The notes: generated from the letters alone by a model not told the origin. Counted from the first letter of the stretch, positions 1 to 7,332 are shown. The stretch is DNA of 7,959 nt from Enterovirga sp. (GCA_028290385.1 JAQGJZ010000403.1:1-7959); one strand, 5' to 3'. A program made the numbers and translations.

Positions 1-530
1 CGCCGGCGCAGCCAGTGCACGACCGGGATGGTCAGGAGCACCATCCAGAACTTGCCGAGGATCTGGCCCGGCAGGAAGCTCAGGTCGCCGAAGGCGAGGT
101 GCAGGAAGACGGCCGAGTCCACCACGAGCCCGACCACGCTCGATGCGACGATTGCGGTCACGAACCGGCGTCGCTGCAGGGGCGTGTAGACGAAGGCGTC
201 CGCCAGCTCCGACAGCAGAAAGGCCGTCGCGGACGCGATGACGATGGCGGCCGGCGCAAGCCAGGCGGACAGGAGCGCGCCGGCCAGGATGGCCGCGAGC
301 CCGGCCATAAATCCCAGCCGGCGCTGAACAAGGTCCCGCAGCACGAGCGCGAGCCCGGCCATCAGCACGCCGGAGGGCGCGAGCAGCCCGGGCGCGACCG
401 GCACGAGGCACGGCCCGCCGGGCGGACACACCGTTCCGACATGGCCGATCAGCCAGTTGGCCGCCGGGATCGTAGCGATGAAGCATAGGAGCGCCGCTAA
501 ACCTTCGGCGCGCAGACGGACCTTGGTCAC
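1..530 (-). CDS. VUT-family (YhhQ-like) queuosine precursor transporter, C-terminus cut by window edge
   Basis: This is an integral inner-membrane protein predicted to import a queuosine precursor (preQ0/preQ1) for tRNA modification. Reading the minus strand from a GTG at 530 gives 176 residues with no stop before the window ends, so the C-terminus is missing. About six hydrophobic segments are visible, near residues 9-29, 44-64, 72-92, 93-107, 124-143 and 158-172. Motifs typical of the VUT/DUF165 family (COG1738) are RDLVQRR (65-71), SELADAFVYTPL (107-118), an intramembrane VVDS (136-139) and GQILGK (155-160). A CPPGGPCLVPVAP loop (35-47) resembles the short alphaproteobacterial members. An in-frame GTG at 563 is an alternative start; I preferred 530 because a weak AGG lies 10 bases upstream and the family usually begins close to this helix. 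queC lies two genes upstream on the same strand, which supports the queuosine role. The substrate is inferred from family and context. Confidence 0.85.
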   Translation of the reverse strand, partial: MTKVRLRAEGLAALLCFIATIPAANWLIGHVGTVCPPGGPCLVPVAPGLLAPSGVLMAGLALVLRDLVQRRLGFMAGLAAILAGALLSAWLAPAAIVIASATAFLLSELADAFVYTPLQRRRFVTAIVASSVVGLVVDSAVFLHLAFGDLSFLPGQILGKFWMVLLTIPVVHWLRR

Positions 531-608
531 GCGAACAGAACCTATCCAGCCCCCCGCTTTCACCAGACCGGACTTGCGCGGGTCAAGCGAGGGCGTGAGC
601 GGAGCAGG

Positions 609-1832
609 TCAGCGCGCGATGCGCATGCTGGTGATGATGCTGTAGATCGTGTCGAAGACCGGCTGCAATTGCGCGACGTCGCTGACCGGATAGTACATCG
701 ACGGATCGGAAGCGCAGTCGCGCAGCAGGCTCTCGTTGCCGTCGATGATCCTGGCCGTGAAGATCGCGATCTTCTCCGCCTTGATGTTCTCGCAGACCTG
801 ACGCGTCCTGGCGTCCATGGCGGCCACCGTGCCGCCGCCGCGCGTCTGGGTGTTCTCGCCGTCCGTCATCAGGATCACGTATTTGGTCAGGTTCTTGGTC
901 CCGAACGGCAGCGCGTTGGTGATCGGCTCCGACGACGAGAGAAGGTGGTATCCCCAGACAAGCCCGATGGTCAGGTTCGTGTTGCCGACCGCCGTCATGC
1001 CCTCGATGTTCGCATTGAGGGCATTGTAATCCGTCGTGAGGGGCAGGATCGGGGCGATGTTGCACGCCGATGTCCGGGTCTGGTCCGCCCCGAACATGGT
1101 CTGAGACAACCCCGTGCTCGGCACCGTGTCCCTGACGTCGTTCGGCTGCTCGCGGTCCCAGATGCATCCGGCGGTGGCGGGATTGGCCGTCCAGTGGCTC
1201 GACTGGGCCGGATCGACCCACCACGAGCCTTTCAGGTTGCCAAGGTTGACGTCCGTCTCGAACGGCACCACCCCGATCCGGATCGCTCCGGGCGCCCCGC
1301 CCGCGGCCTGCATCTTGGCCAGGAAGTTCTTGGCGGCCTGCTTCAGGGTCGGCAGCTTGTTCGACTGGTTCATCGAGCCCGTGTTGTCGAGCACGAGCAC
1401 GATCTCGACCTTGGTCTCTCCGAACAGCGCCTCCGACGAGCCTGCGACCTGCATCGTCCGGATCCCGAGCACGGTCATGATCATGGTCGGGACGGCCGCG
1501 CTCGCCTCCACCCGCACCCTGTCCGGCAGAAAGGTCACCTTAGCGTCGAGATCGGCGATCCGATCCGCCGCAAACGTCATGCGGATGTAGTTTCGCGCGG
1601 CGGCGTCGGACATCGAGGTCCCGCTCATGTCGCGATTGTTCTTCGCGGCAAGGAGCGCGGCGCCGTCCACCGCGCGCTGCAGGCTGGTCTGCACGTTGGC
1701 CGCGCGCGAGTAGTCCATCGCCGCGCCCACCGCGCCCATCAGCACCAGGGCCGCAAACGCAAACATCAGGGCAACGCTGCCCTGCGGGTCTCCCCGGAAA
1801 CGCTGGACGATGGAAATCATTCTGACGGCCAT
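609..1832 (-). CDS. TadE/TadG-like membrane-anchored von Willebrand factor A domain protein
   Basis: A 407-residue protein, complete at both ends. After a short basic start (RFRG), one transmembrane segment spans about residues 19-38 and is followed by MDYSRA and a helical Q-R-x-x-D-x-A-A-L region. This is the usual N-terminus of TadE/TadG-like pseudopilin-related proteins of the Flp/Tad system. A von Willebrand factor A domain follows from about residue 141: the metal-ion-dependent adhesion site appears as DNTGSM (149-154), a threonine-rich TNLTIGL (285-291) and LMTDGEN (321-327). The C-terminus (VFDTIYSIITSMRIAR) looks intact. The bulk should lie outside the inner membrane and may bind a protein or matrix partner through a divalent cation. 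Four cysteines (223, 257, 347, 373) in that part could form disulfides. No other tad/cpa gene lies nearby, so a role in pilus assembly is uncertain. ATG 1820 is an equally plausible start; neither has a clear ribosome binding site. Confidence 0.82.
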   Translation of the reverse strand: MAVRMISIVQRFRGDPQGSVALMFAFAALVLMGAVGAAMDYSRAANVQTSLQRAVDGAALLAAKNNRDMSGTSMSDAAARNYIRMTFAADRIADLDAKVTFLPDRVRVEASAAVPTMIMTVLGIRTMQVAGSSEALFGETKVEIVLVLDNTGSMNQSNKLPTLKQAAKNFLAKMQAAGGAPGAIRIGVVPFETDVNLGNLKGSWWVDPAQSSHWTANPATAGCIWDREQPNDVRDTVPSTGLSQTMFGADQTRTSACNIAPILPLTTDYNALNANIEGMTAVGNTNLTIGLVWGYHLLSSSEPITNALPFGTKNLTKYVILMTDGENTQTRGGGTVAAMDARTRQVCENIKAEKIAIFTARIIDGNESLLRDCASDPSMYYPVSDVAQLQPVFDTIYSIITSMRIAR

Positions 1833-1854
1833 CCGGACACTTGCCGAATGTTAG

Positions 1855-1871
1855 GCCGCAACCCTTACGGC
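1855..1871 (-). other. Short leader hairpin upstream of the TadG-like gene
   Basis: On the minus strand GCCGTAA, GGG, TTGCGGC can fold as a 7-bp RNA stem with one G-U pair and a 3-base loop. It lies 22 bases before the ATG at 1832, inside the 94-bp gap after queC. No T-run follows it, so it does not look like an intrinsic terminator. It could lie in the 5' untranslated leader or be chance in GC-rich sequence. Confidence 0.2.
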
Positions 1872-1926
1872 AGCCTTTCCGCAATACTTCACGCAGCCCG
1901 AGCCGAGCGCGCCCCAGCAAGCGGAG

Positions 1927-2646
1927 TTAACGCTTGCTCTCCGCTGTCCAGCGCGCAAATCCGTCCGCCCGCAGCCGGCAGGCCGGGCAGGTGCCGCAGC
2001 CATAGCCCCAATCGTGCCTGTGCATCCGGTCGCCGAGATAGCAGGTATGGGTCTGCTCGATCACGAGGTTCAGGAGTTCGGCCCCGCCGATCTCCTCCGC
2101 CAGCGCGAAGGTCGCGGCCTTGTCGCGCCACATCAGGGGCGTGTGCAGGACGAGCCTTGCCTCGAGCCCGAGATTGAGCGCGACCTGCATCGCCTTGATC
2201 GTGTCGTCGCGGCAATCCGGATAGCCCGAATAATCCGTCTCGCAGACGCCGAGTACGATGTGGCGGCAGCCTCGGCGATACGCGAGGGCGGCCGCAAAGG
2301 TGAGGAACACGAGGTTGCGGCCCGGCACGAACGTGGTGGGCAATCCGCTTTCCGCCGTCGCGATCTCCACTTCGCGCGTCAGCGCCGTCTCCGAGATCCG
2401 GCCCAGCGCCTCGAGCGGGATCATATGGTCCGGACCGAGCCGATCTCCAGGCAGCGCCGTTCCCCGGAGGAGGGCCTCGCGGATGCCGACGCGGCATTCG
2501 AGCTCGACCGCGTGCCGCTGGCCGTAATCGAACCCGACGGTCTCGACTTCCGCGAAGCGTCGGAGAGCCCAGGCGAGGCAGGTGGTCGAATCCTGGCCGC
2601 CCGAAAACAGGACCAGCGCACGATCGTCCGAGAGCGAAGCCGTCAT
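1927..2646 (-). CDS. queC: 7-cyano-7-deazaguanine (preQ0) synthase QueC
   Basis: QueC converts 7-carboxy-7-deazaguanine to preQ0 using ammonia and ATP, the step before QueF in queuosine biosynthesis; it is cytosolic and binds zinc. The 239-residue product has the family's usual length. The ATP-binding PP-loop SGGQDS is at residues 15-20, followed by [11 protein letters not shown] (39-49). The conserved core [20 protein letters not shown] spans 104-123 and [17 protein letters not shown] 135-151. The zinc site is made by Cys202 and the closely spaced Cys217, Cys220 and Cys223 in [17 protein letters not shown] perfect AGGAGG four bases before the ATG fixes the start. The gene lies 118 bp after prs and 94 bp before the TadG-like gene on the same strand. 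The other de novo genes (queD, queE, folE) are not in the window. A queuosine-precursor transporter lies two genes downstream. Confidence 0.97.
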   Translation of the reverse strand: MTASLSDDRALVLFSGGQDSTTCLAWALRRFAEVETVGFDYGQRHAVELECRVGIREALLRGTALPGDRLGPDHMIPLEALGRISETALTREVEIATAESGLPTTFVPGRNLVFLTFAAALAYRRGCRHIVLGVCETDYSGYPDCRDDTIKAMQVALNLGLEARLVLHTPLMWRDKAATFALAEEIGGAELLNLVIEQTHTCYLGDRMHRHDWGYGCGTCPACRLRADGFARWTAESKR

Positions 2647-2650
2647 CCCG

Positions 2651-2656
2651 CCTCCT
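2651..2656 (-). promoter_or_regulatory. Strong ribosome binding site of queC
   Basis: The minus strand reads AGGAGG followed by CGGG and the queC ATG at 2646. It is a perfect anti-Shine-Dalgarno match with a rather short 4-base spacing. No other gene in the window has so clear a site, so it settles the queC start and suggests efficient translation initiation. Confidence 0.7.
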
Positions 2657-2731
2657 GTTCGGCTGCTGCCGTCTACGTCAGGGATTGCTTCAGGCGACCT
2701 ATGCCCGGCCGAGGAGAGCGATGCTGTCGCC

Positions 2732-2757
2732 GAAAACGGACCTGCCGCAGCCGCGGC
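2732..2757 (-). terminator. Weak hairpin after prs, possible attenuator or terminator
   Basis: Beginning 7 bases after the prs TAG, the minus strand reads GCCGC-GGCT-GCGGC (2757-2744), a 5-bp all-GC stem with a tetraloop. Only four T residues (2736-2733) follow, about eight bases later. The tract is too short and too distant for a standard intrinsic terminator. It may reduce read-through into queC or mean nothing. Confidence 0.22.
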
Positions 2758-2764
2758 GGGACCG

Positions 2765-3697
2765 CTAGTCGAACAGGCTGGACACGCTCGATTCGGTTGC
2801 CGTGCGGGCGATCGCCTCGCCCAACAGGGGCGCGATCGTGATGACCCGGATGTTGCGGGCGACCTTCACGGCCTCCGTCGGCTGGATGGAGTCGGTGACC
2901 ACCAGCTCCTTCAGCTTCGAGCTCGCGATCCGCGAGACCGCGCCGCCCGACAGCACCGCGTGCGTGATGTAGGCGTAGACGTCCTTTGCGCCCTGCTGCA
3001 GCAGCGCGTCGGCCGCGTTGCACAGGGTGCCGCCGGAATCGACGATGTCGTCGACCAGGATGCAGGAGCGCCCGGCCACGTCGCCGATGATGTTCATGAC
3101 TTCGGATTCGCCGGGCCGCTCGCGCCGCTTGTCGACAATGGCGAGCGGGGCGTCGATGCGCTTGGCGAGCGCGCGGGCGCGCACCACGCCGCCGACATCC
3201 GGCGAGACCACGACCTTGTCGGAATGGTTCATCCGGTCCTTGACGTCCCGGACCATCACGGGGGCGGCGAACAGGTTGTCCGTCGGGATGTCGAAGAAGC
3301 CCTGGATCTGCCCGGCATGCAGGTCGACGGTCAGCACCCGGTCCACGCCCGAATGCGTGATCAGGTTGGCCACCAGCTTGGCCGAAATCGGCGTCCGTGC
3401 CGAGGGTTTCCGGTCCTGCCGAGCATAGCCGAAATACGGGATCACGGCCGTGATGCGCCGGGCGGAGGCACGCCGCAGCGCATCCGTGATGATCAGCAGC
3501 TCCATCAGGTGGTCGTTCGTCGGGGAGGACGTTGACTGGAGGACGAATACGTCCTCACCGCGCACGTTCTCGCCGATCTCGACAAAGATCTCCATGTCCG
3601 CGAACCGGCGGACCGTAGCCCGCGCGAGCGGCACCTTCAGATACTGGGAAATCGCCTCCGCAAGCGGTCGGTTCGAATTCCCCGCAACAAGCTTCAT
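2765..3697 (-). CDS. prs: Ribose-phosphate pyrophosphokinase (PRPP synthase)
   Basis: Makes 5-phosphoribosyl 1-pyrophosphate from ribose 5-phosphate and ATP, feeding purine, pyrimidine, NAD, histidine and tryptophan synthesis in the cytosol. At 310 residues it matches the usual bacterial class I length and is complete. Landmarks are [21 protein letters not shown] (30-50, in part), [10 protein letters not shown] (88-97), the PRPP synthase signature [17 protein letters not shown] (125-141), the flexible catalytic loop [11 protein letters not shown] (190-200) and the ribose-phosphate binding loop DDIVDSGGT (216-224). ATG 3697 gives the normal [13 protein letters not shown] start, although no clear Shine-Dalgarno sequence precedes it. 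It is transcribed divergently from uvrC across a gap of about 180 bp and is followed by queC on the same strand. I see no truncation or missing key residue. Confidence 0.98.
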   Translation of the reverse strand: MKLVAGNSNRPLAEAISQYLKVPLARATVRRFADMEIFVEIGENVRGEDVFVLQSTSSPTNDHLMELLIITDALRRASARRITAVIPYFGYARQDRKPSARTPISAKLVANLITHSGVDRVLTVDLHAGQIQGFFDIPTDNLFAAPVMVRDVKDRMNHSDKVVVSPDVGGVVRARALAKRIDAPLAIVDKRRERPGESEVMNIIGDVAGRSCILVDDIVDSGGTLCNAADALLQQGAKDVYAYITHAVLSGGAVSRIASSKLKELVVTDSIQPTEAVKVARNIRVITIAPLLGEAIARTATESSVSSLFD

Positions 3698-3878
3698 CGA
3701 AAGGTGTTCACGCCAGAGACATGGGAGCGGCCCGAGGACCGCTTTCGGCGGGGCGCTCTTAGCAGCGTCACGGGACGGTCACAACAAGAACAGTTCGCAT
3801 CCGCAACATGGTTGGGTCGCCGGGAAGGCGGCAACCGGCCGCTTTCGCGGCCCGACGCACCCGCCTACATCAGGCTGG
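3698..3878. promoter_or_regulatory. Divergent intergenic region between prs and uvrC
   Basis: This 181-bp gap separates the starts of two divergent genes, so it must hold promoters in both directions. I could not pick out convincing -35/-10 pairs. It contains two inverted repeats: AGCGG-N8-CCGCT at 3726-3743 and the stronger GGCCGC-TTTC-GCGGCC at 3837-3852. The 9-mer CCGCTTTCG occurs at 3739-3747 and again at 3839-3847, exactly 100 bp apart. A compact GAACAGTTC at 3788-3796 does not fit the spacing of known LexA boxes. Confidence 0.6.
3837..3852 (+). other. GC-rich hairpin in the uvrC leader
   Basis: GGCCGC-TTTC-GCGGCC forms a perfect 6-bp GC stem with a tetraloop and ends 26 bases before the uvrC ATG at 3879. 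If the uvrC transcript begins upstream of it, the stem would sit just before the ribosome binding region. There is no T-run, so it is not a terminator. As a DNA palindrome it could also be a protein-binding site. Its function is unknown. Confidence 0.35.
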
Positions 3879-5954
3879 ATGAGTCGTGTTGCCGCCAACG
3901 ACGTCCCTCCGGACATCCTCGACGACGAGCGGGACGAGACCGAACTTGCGCCCGAGGCGGGCTCCGGGATCGAGCTCGATTTCGACGCCACGCCGGCGTC
4001 CGTCGAGGCGGGCGCCGCGGTGATCCGCCGCTTCTGGGCGACGCTTCCGGCCGCCCCGGGCGTCTACCGGATGATCGATCCGAAGGGCGACGTGCTCTAT
4101 GTCGGCAAGGCCAAGAGCCTGAAGGCGCGCGTCGGCTCCTATGTCCGCGGGGCCGGCCACTCGACCCGCATCACGCGGATGATCGCCGAAACGGCGTCGA
4201 TGGAATTCGTCACCACGGAGACGGAAACCGAGGCGCTGCTGCTCGAAGCGAACCTGATCAAGCAGCTGCGGCCGCGCTACAACGTCGTCCTGCGGGACGA
4301 CAAGTCGCTGCCCTACATCCTGCTGACCGCCGATTCGGAGGCGCCGCAGGTCGTGAAGCATCGCGGCGCGCGCAACCGGAAGGGCTATTATTTCGGGCCG
4401 TTCGCGAGCGTCTGGGCGGTGAACCGCACCATCAACGCCCTGCAGCGCGCCTTCCTGCTGCGCTCCTGCTCCGATTCCTACTACGAGAACCGCACCCGGC
4501 CCTGCCTGCTGTTCCAGATCAAGCGCTGCTCGGGCCCCTGCACGGGCGAGATCCCCCTGCCCGAATACGGCGTCCTCGCCGAGGAGGCGCGGGCCTTCCT
4601 GTCCGGCCGCTCGAGCGCCGTGAAGGAGCGGCTCGCGGCCGAGATGAACCACGCCTCCGAGGAGCTCGAGTTCGAGCGCGCGGCCCGCTACCGCGACCGT
4701 TTGGCGGCGCTGTCTGCCGTGCAATCGACGCAGGGCATCAACACGCAGAACACGGAAGAGGCCGACATCATCGCCATCGACGAGCAGGCGGGCTCCTTCT
4801 GCGTCGAGGTGTTCTTTTTCCGCAATCACCAGAACTGGGGCAACCGCGCCTATTTCCCGCGGGCCGACAAGGCGCTGGGCCGGGCCGAGGTCCTGGCCTC
4901 CTTCATCGCCCAGTTCTACGACGACAAGCCGCCGCCGCGCCTGGTTCTCCTGTCGGAGGAAATCGAGGAATGCGCGCTGCTGGCCGGGGCCCTCACCGTG
5001 AAGGCCGGCCGCAAGGTCGAGATCTCGGTGCCGCAGCGAGGCGAGCGGCGTCAGCTCGTCGAATCGGCGCTCCGCAACGCCAAGGAAGCGCTGGGGCGCC
5101 GGCTCGCCGAGACCTCAAGCCAGGCGAAGTTGCTCGAATCCCTGGGCGCCGCGTTCGGCCTACCGACGGCGCCACGGCGGATCGAGGTCTACGACAACTC
5201 GCACATCATGGGCACGAACGCCGTCGGCGCCATGATCGTCGCCGGTCCGAACGGGCTGATGAAGACGCATTACCGCACCTTCAACATGCGGTCGGAGGAG
5301 CTCACGCCGGGCGACGACTACGCCATGATGCGCGAAATGCTGCGCCGGCGCTTTGCCCGGCTAGTGAAGGAGAATCCGCGGCCCGCTTCGTCCGCTGAAG
5401 CGCCGGATGCGGGCGAGATGCCGCCCGGCTCCGTTGCGAGCGCCGAAGCGGAGCGCGAGGCGACTAATCCGGAATCGGCCGATCCCGAATCCTTCCCGGC
5501 CTGGCCCGATCTCGTCCTGATCGACGGCGGCAAGGGGCAGCTCGAGGCGGCGCGGAGCGCTCTGGCCGAGGTCGGCGCGACCGGGGTGCCGCTTGTCGGC
5601 GTGGCCAAGGGGCGCGACCGGGAGGCGGGGCGCGAAACCTTCTTCATGCCGGGGCGCGAGCCGATCCGGCTGCCCCCGCGCGACCCGGCCCTGTATTTCG
5701 TCCAGCGGCTCCGGGACGAGGCGCATCGATTCGCGATTGGGGCTCATCGGGCCAAGCGCAAGCGCGAGATGACCAGGAGCCCGCTCGACGAGATCCCGGG
5801 CATCGGGCCGGCGCGCAAGCGCGCGCTGCTCCACCATTTCGGGACCATGAAGGCGATCCAACGGGCCGCCCTGGACGACCTCATGCGTGCGCCGGGCGTG
5901 AACGCCGCGACCGCCCGGACGGTCTACGACTTCTTCCGGGGCACGGCCGGGTGA
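3879..5954 (+). CDS. uvrC: Excinuclease ABC subunit C (UvrC)
   Basis: UvrC makes both incisions around bulky DNA lesions in nucleotide excision repair after UvrA/UvrB damage recognition. From ATG 3879 the product is 691 residues, within the alphaproteobacterial range. An acidic extension (about 1-45) precedes the GIY-YIG nuclease domain: GVY at 61-63, YVG at 74-76, Arg84 and the [13 protein letters not shown] segment (116-128). Four cysteines (197, 209, 217, 221) match the spacing of the UvrC iron-sulphur cluster. The UvrB-binding UVR motif lies near 250-283. The RNase H-like nuclease carries Asp439 (YDNSH), Asp549 (LIDGG) and His616 (DEAHRF). Tandem helix-hairpin-helix motifs end the protein ([16 protein letters not shown], 636-651; APGVNAATA, 671-679). 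A low-complexity Ala/Glu/Pro linker (about 499-541) precedes the second aspartate. The frame is open upstream to 3450, but that stretch is antisense to prs; 3879 fits the family and has AGG four bases upstream. Confidence 0.97.
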   Translation: MSRVAANDVPPDILDDERDETELAPEAGSGIELDFDATPASVEAGAAVIRRFWATLPAAPGVYRMIDPKGDVLYVGKAKSLKARVGSYVRGAGHSTRITRMIAETASMEFVTTETETEALLLEANLIKQLRPRYNVVLRDDKSLPYILLTADSEAPQVVKHRGARNRKGYYFGPFASVWAVNRTINALQRAFLLRSCSDSYYENRTRPCLLFQIKRCSGPCTGEIPLPEYGVLAEEARAFLSGRSSAVKERLAAEMNHASEELEFERAARYRDRLAALSAVQSTQGINTQNTEEADIIAIDEQAGSFCVEVFFFRNHQNWGNRAYFPRADKALGRAEVLASFIAQFYDDKPPPRLVLLSEEIEECALLAGALTVKAGRKVEISVPQRGERRQLVESALRNAKEALGRRLAETSSQAKLLESLGAAFGLPTAPRRIEVYDNSHIMGTNAVGAMIVAGPNGLMKTHYRTFNMRSEELTPGDDYAMMREMLRRRFARLVKENPRPASSAEAPDAGEMPPGSVASAEAEREATNPESADPESFPAWPDLVLIDGGKGQLEAARSALAEVGATGVPLVGVAKGRDREAGRETFFMPGREPIRLPPRDPALYFVQRLRDEAHRFAIGAHRAKRKREMTRSPLDEIPGIGPARKRALLHHFGTMKAIQRAALDDLMRAPGVNAATARTVYDFFRGTAG

Positions 5955-5985
5955 GCGGCGCGATGTTGACGCTGTCCCACCCCGC

Positions 5986-6600
5986 ATGCTTCCTCGCCCC
6001 ATGACCCTGGCCTCGCCCATGCGACGCTCTTCGGCGTTCACGCTGCCGAACGTCCTGACCTATGCACGCGTGGCAGCGGTTCCGGTCGTGGCCGGGCTTC
6101 TGTTCTGGCCGGAGGATTTCTGGTCGCGCTGGATCGCCCTCGCGGTCTACGTCGCGGCCGCGATCACGGATTATTTCGACGGCTATTTCGCCCGTGCCTA
6201 TGCGCAGCAGTCGGTGCTCGGCCGCATGCTGGATCCGATCGCGGACAAGCTGCTCGTGGCGGCCTGCCTGCTGATGCTGACAAACGACCACACGGTCCAG
6301 GGCGTGCATCTCTGGGCCGCTATCGTGATCCTGTGCCGCGAGGTGCTGGTCTCGGGCCTGCGCGAATACCTGGCCGAGCTGAAGGTCGGCATGCCCGTCT
6401 CGCGGGTCGCCAAATGGAAGACGACCTTCCAGCTCGTGGCGATCGGCTTTCTCATCGCGGGTCCGGCCGGCGAGGCGGTCCTGCCCGGAACGGTGACGAT
6501 CGGGCTCACGCTCCTGTGGCTTGCGGCCGCGCTCACCATCTACACCGGCTGGGATTATCTCAAGACGAGCATCGAACACGCGATGAACGGCACGTCCTGA
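5986..6600 (+). CDS. pgsA: CDP-diacylglycerol--glycerol-3-phosphate 3-phosphatidyltransferase (PgsA)
   Basis: PgsA joins CDP-diacylglycerol and glycerol 3-phosphate to give phosphatidylglycerophosphate and CMP, the committed step to phosphatidylglycerol and cardiolipin in the inner membrane. The 204-residue product carries the full CDP-alcohol phosphotransferase motif: Asp62, Asp65-Gly66, Ala69-Arg70, Gly79, Asp83 and Asp87 (within DYFDGYFAR and GRMLDPIADK). LPNVLTYARVAAVPV (20-34) is the typical N-terminal segment. Several hydrophobic segments follow, near 28-41, 48-60, 88-98, 108-124, 147-160 and 167-186. The CREV..SGLRE stretch (117-127) is also usual for PgsA. The start is uncertain: ATGs at 5986, 6001 and 6019 are in frame and none has a clear ribosome binding site. 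The ATG at 6001 overlaps the stop of a 13-codon mini-ORF. The gene follows uvrC by 31 bp and is separated from moaD by one base, so it is probably co-transcribed with both. Confidence 0.94.
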   Translation: MLPRPMTLASPMRRSSAFTLPNVLTYARVAAVPVVAGLLFWPEDFWSRWIALAVYVAAAITDYFDGYFARAYAQQSVLGRMLDPIADKLLVAACLLMLTNDHTVQGVHLWAAIVILCREVLVSGLREYLAELKVGMPVSRVAKWKTTFQLVAIGFLIAGPAGEAVLPGTVTIGLTLLWLAAALTIYTGWDYLKTSIEHAMNGTS

Positions 6601-6601
6601 G

Positions 6602-6853
6602 ATGAAGCTCGTCTATTTTGCCTGGGTGCGCGAGCGCGTCGGCCAGGCCGAGGAACACGTCGCGCCGCCCTCTGACGTGCGCACGGTGGCCGAACTGGTC
6701 GCCTGGCTGAAAACGCGCGGCGAGGGCTACGCGCACGCGTTCGAGAACGAGCGCATCATCCGCACCGCGATCGATCAGGTGCACGCCAAGCCGGAAGCCT
6801 CGATCGGGGGCGCCCGGGAGATCGCCTTTTTCCCGCCGATGACCGGCGGCTGA
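6602..6853 (+). CDS. moaD: Molybdopterin synthase small (sulphur carrier) subunit MoaD
   Basis: An 83-residue ubiquitin-fold protein. MoaD carries sulphur as a C-terminal thiocarboxylate and, with MoaE, converts cyclic pyranopterin monophosphate to molybdopterin in the cytosol. The sequence opens with the beta strand MKLVYFAWVRERVG, has the TVAELVAWLKTRG helix (28-40) and ends in FFPPMTGG. The terminal Gly-Gly is the residue pair that is adenylated and thiocarboxylated, so the protein looks functional. The length is normal for the family. The start codon lies one base after the pgsA stop (TGA-G-ATG) with no good ribosome binding site of its own, which suggests translational coupling to pgsA. 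moaE begins eight bases after its stop. The adenylating partner MoeB is not in the window. Confidence 0.95.
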   Translation: MKLVYFAWVRERVGQAEEHVAPPSDVRTVAELVAWLKTRGEGYAHAFENERIIRTAIDQVHAKPEASIGGAREIAFFPPMTGG

Positions 6854-6861
6854 GCGCGCCC

Positions 6862-7332
6862 ATGACGCCGACCGTCCGCATCCAGCGGGAGGATTTCGAT
6901 CCGGCAGCCGAGCTCGATGCGCTGACGGCAGGTCGGCCCGACGTGGGCGCGGTGGCGAGCTTCGTCGGGCTCTGCCGCGACGAAGGCGGCCGCCTCTCGG
7001 CCCTGGAGCTGGAGCATTATCCCGGCATGGCTGAGGCCGAGCTGTCGCGCGTCGCGGCCGAGGCGGCCTCGCGCTGGCCCCTGCTCGGCCTCACGGCCGT
7101 GCACCGCTTCGGCCTGATCCGGCCGGGCGAGCGCATCGTGCTCGTCGCGGCCGCGTCGTCGCATCGCGAGGCGGCTTTTGGGGCCGCCGCGTTCCTGATG
7201 GACTTCCTCAAGACCCGGGCCCCGTTCTGGAAGCGCGAGCACCTCGCCACCGGCGCGCTCGGCCCCTGGGTGGAGGCAAAAGTGTCGGACGATGCCGCGG
7301 CGGCGCGGTGGGCCGGTGCCGAGCAAGGCTGA
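6862..7332 (+). CDS. moaE: Molybdopterin synthase catalytic (large) subunit MoaE
   Basis: MoaE is the catalytic half of molybdopterin synthase; a dimer of MoaE with a MoaD at each end puts two sulphurs into the pterin precursor to form the dithiolene that binds molybdenum. The 156-residue product is of normal length. Conserved blocks are GAVASFVGLCRD (29-40, including Arg39), LELEHYPGMAE (48-58), HRFGLIRPGERIVLVAAASS (81-100), HREAAF (101-106) and KTRAPFWKRE (117-126). Lys117 and Lys124 have the same seven-residue spacing as the two active-site lysines of E. coli MoaE (119 and 126). The GGCGG just before the moaD stop may act as a weak ribosome binding site. It is the last closely packed gene of the uvrC-pgsA-moaD-moaE run; a molybdenum hydroxylase gene begins 105 bp downstream. 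Confidence 0.97.
   Translation: MTPTVRIQREDFDPAAELDALTAGRPDVGAVASFVGLCRDEGGRLSALELEHYPGMAEAELSRVAAEAASRWPLLGLTAVHRFGLIRPGERIVLVAAASSHREAAFGAAAFLMDFLKTRAPFWKREHLATGALGPWVEAKVSDDAAAARWAGAEQG

Noticed and set aside
15..488. Plus-strand open frame of 157 codons
   Set aside because: It is antisense to the VUT transporter, rich in Arg, Gly, Glu and His, and has no motif; the minus strand gives a clear membrane protein.
531..543. AGGTTC on the minus strand before the VUT gene as a possible preQ1 riboswitch
   Set aside because: Only the first short block matches; the CUAG and A-rich blocks of preQ1-I are absent and the start codon follows directly.
669..2177. Plus-strand open frame of 502 codons
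   Set aside because: It is antisense to the TadG-like gene and part of queC. Its Arg/His/Asp-rich composition is typical of a shadow frame in GC-rich DNA.
2014..3535. Two plus-strand open frames (2014-2841 and 2582-3535)
   Set aside because: Both are antisense to queC and prs, which have unmistakable family motifs on the other strand.
3788..3796. GAACAGTTC as a possible LexA/SOS box before uvrC
   Set aside because: The alphaproteobacterial box is GTTC-N7-GTTC (GAAC-N7-GAAC on the other strand) and the Bacillus type is GAAC-N4-GTTC. Here the half-sites are only one base apart.
3704..5398. Plus-strand 564-codon frame overlapping uvrC
   Set aside because: It is the next reading frame of uvrC, extremely Arg-rich, without any recognisable domain.
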